Positions 1 to 11,810 of a stretch of 64,000 nucleotides of DNA are shown piece after piece. The DNA is taken from the NCBI GenBank assembly GCA_030533445.1, contig CM060083.1, positions 27,199,666-27,263,665 on the forward strand. The letters are read 5' to 3'. Source of the DNA: Cyprinodon diabolis (lineage: Eukaryota > Chordata > Actinopteri > Cyprinodontiformes > Cyprinodontidae). Position numbers and translations under genes: made by a program. Under the pieces are notes generated by a model. That model made no database searches, was not told the DNA's origin, and was given only the letters and a program-made list of their open reading frames with translations. Every line of letters starts with the position of its first letter. The stretch's first letter is position 1.

Positions 1-539
1 TTTCTTTAGTTTCTTCTTGTGCAAATGCTGCAAAGCTGCCTCTCTGACAGTCAATCTCACACATCTGCGACTCAGCACCTGTGTCTTACCTTAATACCTT
101 TCCTGTCATAAGGCCCCTCTAGATGTAGTGTTATCATTCTTCTATCTCCTATTAAGTGAGATCACATTGTACGATGTATTATTAATATGAACTGTTTCAC
201 ATGAAACACTAGAACTGTACACACTATTCTCACCAAACTGTGATAACTGTGATTAAATTCAGTGTAAATAAGTTGCCATATGTTGCCACCCTTAAAAAAT
301 TCCTGCCCCCCTCTTGCCACCCCATAAATATTTTTCTAGATCCGCCCCTGGATACAGGTGCCCTGAACATCTTCTTCCTCAGACTGTCGTGCAACTACAG
401 TCTTCTGTTAGAATTGCTGTAAGACGGACAGCTACAACAGATTCTTCTTGCCTACAGCATCTATATAAACTCATTGATAAAACCCTTATAAGACACCAAA
501 TGTAAACTTAGACTTGTTGTCATGCAGCTGGCTGTTATA
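1..539. other. Noncoding, no feature seen
   Basis: AT-rich unique-looking sequence. The short open frames here (60-65 codons) show no motif or splice context. Confidence 0.6.
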
Positions 540-633
540 TATCCATCCATGCTGGGGTCGCAAGGGGTGGTAGTGCCTATCTCCAGCTGCCTACAGGCGA
601 GAGGCAGGGTACATGCTGGACGGGTCGCCAGTC
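540..633 (-). mobile_element. 5'-truncated copy of the same SINE family
   Basis: The 3' part of the SINE, with a short CCATCCAT tail and a segment (GTGCCTATCTCCAGCTGCCT, about 575-594) that aligns to the full-length copy at 41254-41604. The tRNA-like head is missing. The right break occurs just after TCGCCAGTC. Confidence 0.75.
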
Positions 634-946
634 GTGTAGTATACTGAATGAAAATGTATCCTGTTGGCAGTTTTTTTTGTCTTATTTTTTTTAACATATG
701 TACAAAAAAACTGTGTTATATTGTCAGATATTGAGAGAGAATAGAAATAATTACAGGGCTTGAGGTAAAAATGATTTACATTTAATTTCCATTCGTAACT
801 GATCTAAATATTTCTTTTTTTGTTGCTTTACAACTATTTTATATTAAAATATATCATTATAATAATATGAATTATTAATATTTTGTATGACTTGCTACGA
901 GCCAGGGCAAAATTATTGTTTTCCTATTAGTACTCATAGCAAACTA

Positions 947-1275
947 TCCATCCATCCATTTTCCATTACGCTTTATCCCTGATAGGGTTGAGAGGGGTCC
1001 ATCCTGAACAGGTCGCCATTCCATCACAGGGCAACACAGGGACAAATGGGACAAACAACCATTTACGCACACACTCACACCTAAGGAGAATTTAGAGAAG
1101 CCAATTAGCCTAATAGTCATGGTGTTGGACTGTGGGAGGAAGCCAGAGTACCCAGAGAGAACCCACGCATGCTCAGGGAGAATATGCAAACTTCATGCAG
1201 AGAGATCCCAGGCCGGGAATCGAACGCGGAACCTTCTTGCTGCAAGGCAGCAGTCCTACCCACTGATTCATTGAG
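947..1275 (-). mobile_element. tRNA-headed SINE with target duplications
   Basis: A 329-bp insertion flanked by perfect 10-bp direct repeats TAGCAAACTA (937-946 and 1276-1285). Read on the minus strand it starts with a tRNA-like head containing a perfect B box (GTTCGATTCC, complement of 1216-1225), continues through the widespread fish motif around GGACTGTGGGAGGAAGCC (1127-1144 on the plus strand), and ends with a (TGGA)n tail at 947-960. The head supplies an internal RNA polymerase III promoter; movement needs LINE enzymes. The family name is not given because I cannot verify it. Confidence 0.88.
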
Positions 1276-1285
1276 TAGCAAACTA

Positions 1286-4200
1286 GCTGATTGAAAATTT
1301 TATTAGTGAAAACAACCAGCTAGTTATATTAAAATGCATTTTGAAAATCAAATCTAAAACCTATTCAAGGATGACATTTGAGTGTATTGATCATCTACCA
1401 CTGCAGAACCGTTCCTAGATTTTCCGGGCCTCCTTTTTTATTCTTATAGTTAGACGTTACAATTACTGTTAGTTTAAAAATTTTACCATAAAAATTAAAA
1501 TAACTTTTGATGTATCTATTGTTAATAATACAGTAACTGTGTCCATATAGCAATTTGAACTTAGATTATTTAGAGAATCCTAAATATTCCAGTCAGATTT
1601 CTAGCAGGTTATGTTGTTGGACACAGTTATTGGCTACTAACTATAGATATGTAAAAAATAATATATATTCCCAGTTAATACTAATTTCTCAAACTAAAAG
1701 AAAATGAAAACAATTCAACCTCGAATTGCATTTGTTGTCTCTATCAGTGGGACCTTTAGTGGTGCAGCTATTGATGACAGAGAGTAATGCTAACTTCTGT
1801 AAACAGACATCACTTAGTTTTCCTTTATTGCATTTTACAAAATTAAAGCAGGCAGGGTGTTTTTTTTAACACTTTGCACAATTGGTATGTGATCTGTTAT
1901 GGCATAAAAGAGAGTTGATTTAATGTCGAGGGGAACTAATGCATGTCAAGGGGTCACTGGGTGTGTGGCATGGTTTACTATGGGCAAGTCACAAGTCAAT
2001 CACAGGACACCCACATAGGACAAAGAGCTATGTAGTCACACACCCTTTCCTGATTTACAACTGAGGTAAGACATCCTGATAAAAAATTGTGAATAAATAA
2101 TGTAAATGTAGCAGTCGATTTGAGCTGATTTCTGGCTTACCATCCTGTCAGGTCTCTCCTGTTCTGCTAGAACTGCTCTGACTTAAGAAAACAACAAACA
2201 AATAAAAAAATGCACACAAATGTGTGCTGTGGCCTGCTTCCCTTAATCTGTTTTAAGTTTATGCAGTAGCTGCAGTAGCAGGATCAATACTGACTCCAGA
2301 TTTACAGAGGTTGCATGAGCATTTAATGCAGGAGCACAGCGGCGCTAACTTAATTTATAATTTACATTTTAAACTTGCCATTATAATTTCTTGTGCCGAG
2401 AAATGTTTTTTTTGTGCCCGCAAAAACTGCTGGGCTGCCATATTTAATTAGAGATTCTTCCGTGAAATCCATGAAAGTAAATCAGTTAGTTTCAGGAGCA
2501 CCTTCAGAGCTGTCAATAGTGTTTTCGTCAAAAGTCCAAGTGTTGTCTCCTTAGGAGAATTATACTAGTTCATATTAAAAGTTCAGTTTTGCCTAAGTTT
2601 ACTTGTATGGTATGTTAAAATACTGGCACCACTTGTTCCTTATGATCTGTAAGTTGCTGTAATATTTAGTTGTATAGGAATTCAATGGGTCTCATCCTAA
2701 AATATTGCCAGTTCATAATACCGGTAACTAAAAGCATTTTTTAAGTTTTACAAAAATACTGCACATTTTATTTGTGGTTTAACAGCAACACATTTTTAAG
2801 GATGGACCCCCAGAGAATCCAATAGATGCAATTCATACTTGTTGTAATGTTTACTAAGCAGAATGTTGCTGTTGCTCTCTGTTGGATCCTTTGCTGTGGT
2901 CTTATCCACAGAAAAACTCTTGTCCCAGTTTGAAACGTATATTTCTTACCTTTCTTCGTGAACATCTTTTTTTAAAGAAACCTGCAGAAAGTGTCCCTAT
3001 AAAGGAAATTGCAACATAAATCAGTATGTGATGGACTGATGTTATTGGTCATTTGTGCAGCTGTGCTCTCTTGGAGATTTATTTCATTCCTTGACCCATC
3101 AATCATAGATGATTTAAAATAATATGAAGGTGGGACAATAGAATAATATGCAGGATGTAGCCAGTCCCTGTGAGCTTTGAACAGCACATGATTAATTGGT
3201 TAAAAACAGTATCCCCTGTGTCTCCATGAAGTTGAGCTCCATTGACTAAATAAGACTGCAATATGGCTTCCTCTTCTCATCTGGTAATCACTTACAGTAA
3301 TCTACTCTTAGAGACTTAAAATTCCCAAAGACATTTATTTGCAGCAACAATAGTGTGGTTTCTGTCACAAAACATAAGTGGCTCATGTGTTTAAGCATAT
3401 GTGTTAATAAATATGCAGTTAGATCTTATTGTATCTGTCAAGATTTAGTAGGTGACCCACTTTTTTAATTCAATATTTAGCTCTGGTATGCTAGAGAAAA
3501 ACGTATGATTATAAATAAAATTATCCCCATAATCTATCAAAAAGTAAATTCGGATTATACAATTGTATTTCTGTACATTTCACAGATTTTGTTTTATGTT
3601 GCAGGATATCAAGTGAAAAACAATAAAACAGACTTAGGTCCAATTACTAATTTTCCAAAGTGAAGCTTTGGAAAACTAAAAAAAGTTAAGTTTTTGGTAA
3701 TTGCACATTTAGAATAACAGCTATTACAAAATGATGGAACTTTATTAAATGTTTACCTGGTCTAAGTTCTGACACGTAATGGTAATCTAAGTGTGCTTAA
3801 ATATACTAAATAACAGGCAGGGGAATCTGTGCTCATCTGGAAGCTTAAAAAACTAAACCAGCCTCTAAAAAAGAAATACTAACTGTTTAATGCGTGGGGC
3901 AGAACTGACCTGTTTACCACTTATAGAACCCACTTGGACTTTTGTTAGTATTGACTTGCACTCAGCTCAGTTGATGGGAAAATATCACCAACAACTGTTG
4001 TCCCTGCTGGCAGGTCTATCACACTGGCAGCTGTTGGTTCTGTTTGAGCTTGGTAGGTTTACTTTACTCTGTACATGTTCAGTGTGTAGGGGAAATAATA
4101 AAAACTCCAAACTTTGCAGGGACTTGTGAAAAACATTGCACAGCTTTTGGTTAAAAAATATTTTAAACATAAAATATTAATCACAACTGCGATTCCATGT

Positions 4201-4599
4201 AATCAGGGCTGAAGAAGCAGTAGCCACTATGTACAATATTCTACCTCGCCAGACCAACTAATGCCATATAGATGCTTATTCAAATAATCAGTCCCGAGAG
4301 GAGCAGGTAGACCCCAATTTTAAAGGCGGGTCCAGGGGTGACAGGAGTGACAGAAAAGGGAAAGCTTTGGAAAGCCAATGATAAAAAGGTATTCTATTAT
4401 TTTCACATTATATTCTTCAGAATCATAAAGAGAAAAAAAACATGTTTCATGACTGACGTCATAATCACTTTTAAATGTTTAAAAATGTAATAATACTATT
4501 CTATAAAACAGGTTTAGATTGACGTATGCCTTTAGAATAATACTCATTCTCTTCAGCTTTTCCAGTATTTGTTTGGGGGCACAAATAGATCAAAGGAGA
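1286..4599. other. Noncoding, mostly featureless
   Basis: No exon, repeat family or RNA gene recognised. A small hairpin (TTTTCCAAAG at 3651-3660 and its complement at 3666-3675) is the only structure noted. Confidence 0.55.
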
Positions 4600-4810
4600 T
4601 GTCCAGCTACTCCTCCTCCAGCTTCTCTTTGGGTGTTCCCAGAATCGTAGGCCCTCCAGCATGACTTGGACTATCCTCTGAGCACCCTTCTATTGGGACG
4701 TGCCTGGAACACCTTTTGGAGGGAGGCGTCAGGGGAAATCCAGAACAGAGGTTGGAGTCACCAGATTCACTCCTCTTAATACGGAGCTCCTCACCTTTTT
4801 TCTAAGGCAG
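4600..4810 (-). mobile_element. Older fragment of the same LINE family
   Basis: Aligns to the LINE at 54528-55012 across the block coding for the RGRPKTRWRDYV-like region: both contain a GGGACGTGCCTGGAACACCT segment (4695-4714 here) and a CCTCCAGC...CTTGG block before it (about 4653-4670). It is far more diverged, with no usable frame and no tail, indicating an older insertion in the same orientation. Confidence 0.72.
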
Positions 4811-7800
4811 ATAGAAACCAGGTTGCTGGCCAAAGGTGATGTAGACCTTTAAATCTAGAGCTTTTACACTCAACTGCCAATTATCTCAGTGCAGGCTATA
4901 GGTCTTGGCTTGAAGAAGTCAGTAGGAGAGACTGAAATGAAATGACTGCAACACCCTCCAACCCACATCAATGTTTTATACATTGTCCACACAGATATTT
5001 GTAGTGTATTCCCAAGTGTTCAAACAAGACTCCTTTTCTGTATCACATGATCGTTTTTGATCAATAAAAACTACAAAACACAACTTCGGCTAAGATGTTT
5101 CTAAATTGTGCTCTATGTGTGGTTTTAATTTGTTCAGTCTTTGAAATAAGATCTATGATATTAGAGCATTTAGATTAGAAAAACATAATAGTAATGTCTG
5201 TTGTATTTACAATGGGTGTGTAAAAATTTTAATTGTAAATAAATTGCTGCTTTCCACAAAAACTTATTCAACCGTATTGCTGTTGAGTTCTATTAACCAA
5301 AGCATCCTTTCACTGCAATTAGCTAATTTTCCATTTTTAAAACTGGTGTGTTATTTAAAGCTCCCCGTGACACCTGAGACACCACAATTCTGAGTATGAG
5401 CATGTGATGTAGTATCGCTTTGCAGATACGTCTCCTATGGGACAGGGAGAGTGTACTCTGTGTTATCTTGTGGGTAATTGAAGTTGCATTGGTGGATACA
5501 AGATGTTCACTGCAGGGTGAAGTGTCAGAGAAAACAGACTTGAGAAATATTGAAAGAATATGATATCCTGAAAAAAGAACTCTGACAGTGTATTGTGATA
5601 TTCCCACACTATAGAGAATTGTTTTTAATACTATTTAATCAATCAAAGAGTAATGGGCATGCTAACTTGTTTTCATTTTTAGATCTTGTATAAGTCAATG
5701 TTGGTGTATTGCTGACTGGATGGAAAGTCACAAAAGGCATTTCCTGCGGTAACCTCAATGGCATTTGTAGGCCAGCACTCATCTGTGTTACCTACAGTAG
5801 AGATCTTGTTTCACCTAGCTTTAAAGATCCATTACCCACATGAGGAACATTTCACACTGAATAATAAATTTTAAACTTCTATCTGGTTGAATAAGTCTGG
5901 CTCTAAATGACAAACTTCTTTTGCAGTTAATGAAACTTCAAATGTTTTTTCTTCTTGTGAGACAAGCTCTCTGACCCACAGATGCTCTCCTTGGTAAAGT
6001 TTTAGGTAAACATAATTAGGCTGCATGTGTTCCTCCTTCCTTCCCCTGGCTCTTTGTTTGCTTGTGTTAGTTGCCTTCTGCTGGGGGGTTGCCAGATTGT
6101 CCTGTGGCCTCAGCGTTTCAGGACTGACAAGACACAGAGAAGTATGTAATTAGCAGACGATTGTGCACAGCTCCCCACAGTGTTCTGACCTTGTGTTGCA
6201 GAAATGACTGCCGTACAGCCAGGCACCAGTCTATCTTCCACAACCTTTTTCAATTTTTTTTAACCTGAATCTTTTCCTGCCATTTTATAGAAATCAACAA
6301 AACATATCCGACCTCTTGAGCCTTTATTTTATTATATATTTTTTATCGTTTAACCATGGTTAATTATTTATATTTCTTCATCTCATCATTGGCAAATTTA
6401 AAGTTTTTATTTTTGTTAGTCAAATCCTATTGCAAACAAAATAGCATTTGTGAAATAACCATTCTTTTTTGGTTTTTGGGTCTTGAGGCTGAATGTTGCT
6501 TAAAGAAACTGTAGTTGAATAAGCATTTTTGCTCACTGATTCACAAGCTAACTGCAGCCTACCACTGTCACCATATGCCTGTCTGATGGTGGTATGATGC
6601 TCTTTGAATCCTCAGACATGATAAAAGAGTTATGCGAGTACAGCTCATTAGAGTTTAAGAGTTACATATCTAATTTAGCAATTAATCCAGGCAAAAATGA
6701 AGAAGACATCTATCTGCTTCACGCAATTGTTTCCTACTTCAAACATGCTGCTGAATGCATATTAAAGAGACACTTTTCAGGGCAGCCACTAACAGCATTG
6801 TTAGGGTTTACACAGGCAAACAGTGGTCATAAACCTTATACTAGGTGCAGAGCAATAAAAGTTGTGTCTGGCAATCAAATCAGACACAATAAACAATAAA
6901 TCTCATCTAAATGTCTCTCTAAATAAATGTAAGAAGCAACAACTTGAGGTTTTTATTGCCTATACCCTCTAAAAACTAGAGGGGCTGATTATCAATCATG
7001 TTCAAAATGTAACTATTAACCTTTAGGTAGCACACAAATGAAAAAAAAACCTTACCAGAATTTCAGTCTTTATTTGGTTTTGTAGCTTTTTCAAAACTGG
7101 AAGTTTTGATTTATTAAAACCAAGATCCTGAGTTTATTCTTTTATGCATCTGTTTAAGTAGCAATGTACCAAAATAAAGCTGAGCCCTGCTTATCCAGTG
7201 CCTATGATTTCAAAAAATGTTTTGTGGAATGTGTATGAATTCAGAATATTTAAATACTTTAAAATCAAATATTCAGAGGATTTCATTACTTAAAGACTTT
7301 GATTTTAAGATATTTAAACTTAGATCTAGCAGGGATAAGCTTAATTTCGCTACATGAGGGCGGAGCAAAGAACGAGTCAGAAACACTTAAAAAGGAGCTC
7401 TGTGAAAGACAGCTAAGACAGCACATTCACATAAGTACAGGAAATATAGAAATTATTACATTATTGCTGCACCACAAAAAAGCTTTTCCTCTACATAGAT
7501 TAATCTCCATGAGCTTTCAATCTGTTCATTGTGTAGACATTAGTAGTTTTGATAAATTGCCATCCATTGCTATATGTCTTCTTACTAACAACCTTGTTAA
7601 AATTCACTTTGTTGATTGCTGTTATTAGCACCGGAAACCATTCAGCAGAACATGGATTTGTGAAAGCAATCTTTAAAGCTGAGCTGAATTTCTGACATGC
7701 TGAGCCTCTGGAATCTAGCAAACTTATAAAATTCATAACCATTGTGCTACTTAGTTATATGGATGTTGCCTGATGATTTTTTTGTAAATGCACTGCGTCT

Positions 7801-7983
7801 TATTTGTCAAAAACTGGCATAGGTTTGAATACAGTATTAGCAGAGCAAGCGTAAAGTGTGGTGTCTTGACTGTGTACTACCAAAATCTAGTTCGTCATTT
7901 TCTCAAAATTAATATATCCTGAAATACTACCATCTACAGATTTTCCTGCTGTAAACATTATAGATAAACATGTCCCATTTCAG
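4811..7983. other. Noncoding, no convincing gene
   Basis: Open frames of 101 and 109 codons at 6594-6899 and 7299-7628 have AT-driven composition and no recognisable domain, and nothing suggests exons. Otherwise featureless. Confidence 0.5.
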
Positions 7984-8221
7984 GGCTGCTCAGTGGGGCA
8001 GTGCGTAGCACTGCTGCCTTGCAGCAAGAAGGTTCTGGGTTTGATTCCCGGCCTAGGGTCTTTCTGCATGGAGTTTGCATGTTCTCCCTGAGCATACGTG
8101 GGTTCTCTCCGGGTACCCCGGCTTCCTTCCACAGTCCAAAAACATGACTGTGACCTGTCCAGGGTGTACCCTGCCGGGGTCTTTCTGCTTGGAGTTTGCA
8201 TTTTCTCCCTGAGCATTCGTG
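7984..8221 (+). mobile_element. Rearranged SINE copy with an internal duplication
   Basis: The plus-strand head is present: a tRNA-like start, then GGTTCTGGGTTTGATTCCCG containing a B box at about 8030-8050. The middle of the SINE is deleted after the ACAGTCCAAAAACATGACTG segment, and a short 3' piece (GACCTGTCCAGGGTGTACCC) follows. A second partial copy of the head then appears: 8058-8100 and 8179-8221 match at 40 of 43 positions. It runs straight into LINE-tail-like sequence at 8240. Confidence 0.8.
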
Positions 8222-8239
8222 TCCACGTTTGTGTTAATT

Positions 8240-8345
8240 TTTTTTATAATCTTTTTGCTGCTGTAAACACCAGAATTTCCCCATTGTGGGACAATAAAGG
8301 GATATTCTATTCTATTCTATTCTATTCTATTCAATTCTATTCTAT
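8240..8345 (+). mobile_element. LINE 3'-end fragment with (ATTCT)n tail
   Basis: The sequence TTTGCTGCTGTAAACACCAG, then CCCCATTGTGGGACAATAAAGG, then repeated ATTCT units, is a recurrent 3' end of fish non-LTR retrotransposons. No coding part remains. A related copy lies in opposite orientation at 31543-31615. The clade is not certain. Confidence 0.65.
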
Positions 8346-9080
8346 AAAATAAATAAGGCTAAAGGGGGAGTAAAACTAATGACTACAAAATAAGTAATGA
8401 GCCAGGAAAAAAACTAGAGGATAAGAGAATGTAATCATCGGAAAAGATGCCCCCAGAATTTAGACCAGTCAACCAATGTTAAAGGTTAACAGTGTATTGG
8501 AACAAAACTCTGAAGGTGGTGTCAGCAGCTAGGGCAGGAACCTCTGGACATCGAGACAGATGATTAGTAACATGTTAGTGTTACAATATGTATCAATTAC
8601 AATTGTAATGGTCACTAACCTTTTCCTATTCTTCAGTCTGGGAATAACCACGAGGTTAGGTTTGAGCTGGTTGACGGTAGCACTGATTTTGCTGTCAAAA
8701 GTCCCAGAGAATAAGTACAGCCGAGTTACGATAATTCGTGGTCAGGCAGAGGGTCAGAACCGTGAAGACAATAGGAACAGGAGGACTAATCAGAATCTGT
8801 GATTGGGGCAAAGTCCAGGGTCAGAGACAGGCGATCATAAGTCCAATGAAGCACCAGAGGGAAATCCAGGATGAGGTCAAGAAACAGTTCCAGGTTAGGC
8901 AACGTGCAGGGAGACAAACAGATCAGGGTCAGGTAGTACAGGCAGGCAGTCACTTCAGACAGGGATCAGGCAGGCTTAGAAACAGGGACAGATCAGGTGG
9001 AGGCAAACAGGCAGGAAGTGAGGAATCAGAATGCTGGAATAGATCTCACAGATGGCTCATAATAATCTGGCACTGATGTT

Positions 9081-10372
9081 CTTCTTTTCTTTTATGGCAG
9101 ATCGCAACCGACTTTAAATTGCATACCACTACGTACTGCACATGAGTGTGTAGTAACCTAGTTTCAGATCCCCTACATTCCATTTATACTTAGACAACTT
9201 TTACTGAAACTTCGTTAAGTACAGCTTTTCAGACAGTATATTGTCCTATATTGTTCCTTTTCCAATAATCCTTTAAGACTCCATTCCTGTTTGTCCCTTT
9301 CTACTACTGTCCTTAATGTCATCCTTTCTACTTATGTATTTTATAATTCATCAGTACATGTTCTACATTTTTGTTCCCTCCATATCCCTCACATTTATCA
9401 GTATTTTTCTTGCCAGTAAAATAAAGATTGTCATTGAGATAGGTATGACTAACTCTTGATCTAGTCATTATTATTTCTTCCCACTTATGTTTCTCATTAA
9501 TGTTTTTAAATTATACTGATTGTTGTATGTTATATAAGTATCTTCCTTTCTCATCTTCATCTCACCTTTGTTGCCATATTTATGTTTCTTTACTCTTTTT
9601 AACTGATTTTCCTTCCCCTTTTCCAAATGGAATCGATACTGTTATTGGCCAATCTAAAACCCTTTTGGCTAATTTGGCTGCAGTTTCATTACCTTTAACT
9701 CCTTCGTGTGCTGGTACTAAACAGAAAGAAATATCTATACCACCCTGGTATAATCTAAAAAAACTGTACTGAATTTCTAATAGTAAATCTTGCCTTCTAT
9801 TTCCTTTTCCCTGAGTACTTTCTAATACAGCTTTGGAATTGGTACACACAACCACACTTTCTGGTCGAACCTCCTCCACCCACTGTAAGCTTATTATGAC
9901 TGCCACCATATCGGCTGTAAAAACTGATAGATGATCTGACAGACGTTCCGATATGTGGATTTTGTATTCTGGTATATATATTCCTATTCCCACACATCCT
10001 GTGTTATTCTCAGAACCATCTGAATATATTTTAAGGTAATTTAAAATGGATTTCTTAGGTATATATCTGATTTTACCCCTAGTTCATTTAGATTCCAATA
10101 TTTTTTCATTTTAATGAGTCTCATGTCTACATTTATTTGGAGATATAACCATGGAGGTACAGCACTAATTGGATTAAACAAAGTTGTTTTCTTATCCTCT
10201 AACCCAAACACTTAAACTCATTTGTCAATATCCCAATCCAAATCCATTACTCTGAAATATTTTATATTCCCAACAGCTTTGTATAATTGTTGAAGTTGCA
10301 TTGTCCTTACTACCTTAATTGTTTTAAACTATTAAACTAATAATAATGTAACTCTCTTAATTTCCAGTGGAG
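9081..10372 (-). mobile_element. 5'-truncated RNase H-bearing LINE (I/Nimb-like) with target duplications
   Basis: A 1292-bp insertion flanked by a 13-bp direct repeat TGGCACTGATGTT (9068-9080 and 10373-10385). On the minus strand it contains a degraded reverse transcriptase end, an RNase H-like domain, and a 3' end in CATAAAAGAAAAGAAGAA, a tail type familiar from fish LINEs of the I superfamily. LINE elements with an RNase H domain belong mainly to the I and R1 groups; the Nimb-like label is my inference. It has split an older noncoding repeat, which continues on both sides. Confidence 0.82.
9580..10042 (-). pseudogene. RNase H domain remnant of the LINE
   Basis: The frame reads YSDGSENNTGCVGIGIYIPE, the first catalytic Asp in its YxDGS setting (about 10010-10027), and continues open to a stop at 9580. 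The order of motifs matches RNase H, but later catalytic positions look lost: TADMVAV where TAE is usual, VVCTNSKAV where SDS is usual, and GNETAAKLAKR where the final Asp of GNExAD has become Ala. A stop lies just upstream (TTTTAA before ITLKIYSDG), so the domain is cut off from the reverse transcriptase. It is a dead copy. Confidence 0.78.
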
Positions 10373-10822
10373 TGGCACTGATGTTTGGTCTGAAGGCTAG
10401 TTATATACTGATAGGGGCAGGTTAATCAGATGAGTAGTAATGAGAATGGGGCAGATCTGAGAAGGTGCGTCTTGTGAGGAATCAGACCAACATCAGTGCT
10501 GATATCCCAAGATGGGACTGGAGATAACTGAACCTATGAAAAACCTACTGTAACCTAAAGATAAGAGAAAGCATAACTATAACTAAAACTAGACCAAGGA
10601 ATAAATAATACCTAAAAATGAAAGATAATCAAGAAAGATAATCAGGAAGACAATGTATAGCTGATGTTCAAACAGATTTAAAAAAACTCAAACGAACTGG
10701 GGCAGAGTTGAATGATAACAGCAGAGCTCTAAGCAGTCCTCCACTACACAAGGAAACAGATGTTGGACGCTGCAAGCTAGAATTAGTCATCCAAGGAAAA
10801 CCTTGTGCTGCAAAAAAAAAAC

Positions 10823-10912
10823 AACCATAAACACACACACTCACAACTAAGCACAATGTAGAGAAGCCAACTAACCTAACAGTCCTGTTTTTTCTATTGT
10901 GGGAGGAAGCCA
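10823..10912 (-). mobile_element. SINE fragment (middle part)
   Basis: About 90 bp aligning to the centre of the SINE: AACAACCATAAACACACACACT, a worn CACAATGTAGAGAAGCCAACTAACCTAACAG-like segment and TTGTGGGAGGAAGCCAG. Both the tail and the tRNA-like head are missing. Confidence 0.75.
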
Positions 10913-11360
10913 GTCAATGTGGGCAGCGTTGAGAGGTCCAGCGGCACATCCAAGTATCAGGAGTGGCGTGTCCGAACGTTCTGGTCATTTAGGCATTCGG
11001 AAATGTGAACTGTTGCTGCTAGACCCCTCAGGGTCAACCAATCCGAAAGGCTTATCCAGTGGTTTTTTTTTTGGGAGAGACACTAAACACAAGCTGCCAT
11101 AATTTCTGCAGAGCTGTCTGCATATGAAAAATAAATACTAATAAAAAAAAATAGAGGGGAGTTAAACTCCAAAGGTATAAAAAGCTGGGATAATGGATTG
11201 TTATGTAGGCTACAAGGAAAAGAGAATGAGCTCTGAACATTATTACTGTATTAAAACATTTTTTATGAACTATGGCGAAACAATTAATAAATACCCAAAT
11301 TAACTAAAAATGTCACAACCTGTGGACAAAAAATATTTCATACTCTTGTGCTGTACTTGT

Positions 11361-11804
11361 TACGGAAGAGGATTAGGGCCACTGGAAGAAAAAAAAAAAG
11401 TTAACTGATTTTTACATTTCTTTTGAGTTTAGTATGGGGAAAAAAGTCAGAGTTCTGACTTTTTTCTTAGAATTCTGACTTTAATCTCAGAATTCTGAAT
11501 TTTTTTCTCAGAATTCTGACTTTAATCTCAGAATTCTGACTTTTTTCTCAGAATTCTGACTTTAATCTCAGAATTCTGATTTTTTTTCCCTCAGAATTCT
11601 GACTGAATTCTGAAAATAAAAGTCTAGATTAAAGTCAGAATTTTGAGATTAAAGTGAGAATTCTGAGATTTAAGTCAGACTTCTGAGATTAAAGTCAGAA
11701 TTTTGAGAAAAAAGTCAGAATTCTGACTTTTCTCCCATGTTAAACTGAAATAAAAATTAAAAATCAGTTACCTTTTTTTTCAGTGGCCCTAATCCTCTTC
11801 CGTA
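11361..11804. mobile_element. Palindromic foldback element (MITE-like)
   Basis: A 444-bp element with terminal inverted repeats of about 24 bp (TACGGAAGAGGATTAGGGCC at the left, its complement at the right), flanked by 6-bp direct repeats ACTTGT (11355-11360 and 11805-11810). The interior is built of repeated AGAATTCTGACTTT and TTTAATCTCAGAATTCTGA units in the left half and their complements (ATTAAAGTCAGAATT, AGAATTCTGAGATT) in the right half, so the whole element can fold into one long hairpin. There is no coding frame. The superfamily cannot be assigned from the ends. Confidence 0.87.
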
Positions 11805-11810
11805 ACTTGT

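Larger units (their letters stand above)
8700..10520 (-). repeat. Older noncoding interspersed repeat split by the LINE
   Basis: The two outer parts (about 8700-9067 and 10386-10520) are continuous once the LINE and one target copy are removed. The left part is rich in CAGG/GGTCAG words (GGGTCAGAGACAGGCG, CAGACAGGGATCAGGCAGGC). The right part reads on the minus strand GTCTGATTCCTCACAAGACG and has a TATATAAC box. This is typical of fish LTR-like noncoding repeats, but I could not fix the ends or family. The open frame at 8738-9076 is repeat sequence, not a gene. Confidence 0.5.

Noticed and set aside
6594..7628. Open frames of 101 and 109 codons as possible small genes
   Set aside because: No domain, no splice or promoter context; composition is typical of AT-rich noncoding DNA.
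8000..8060. Possible tRNA gene from a B-box-like motif
   Set aside because: It is the tRNA-like head of the SINE, with no cloverleaf acceptor stem.
8738..9076. 112-codon Gln/Gly/Arg-rich frame
   Set aside because: It lies in a noncoding interspersed repeat with GGTCAG/CAGG words; the composition reflects that repeat.
10823..11102. 67-codon frame after the SINE fragment
   Set aside because: The frame is short and starts inside the SINE remnant; no motif seen.
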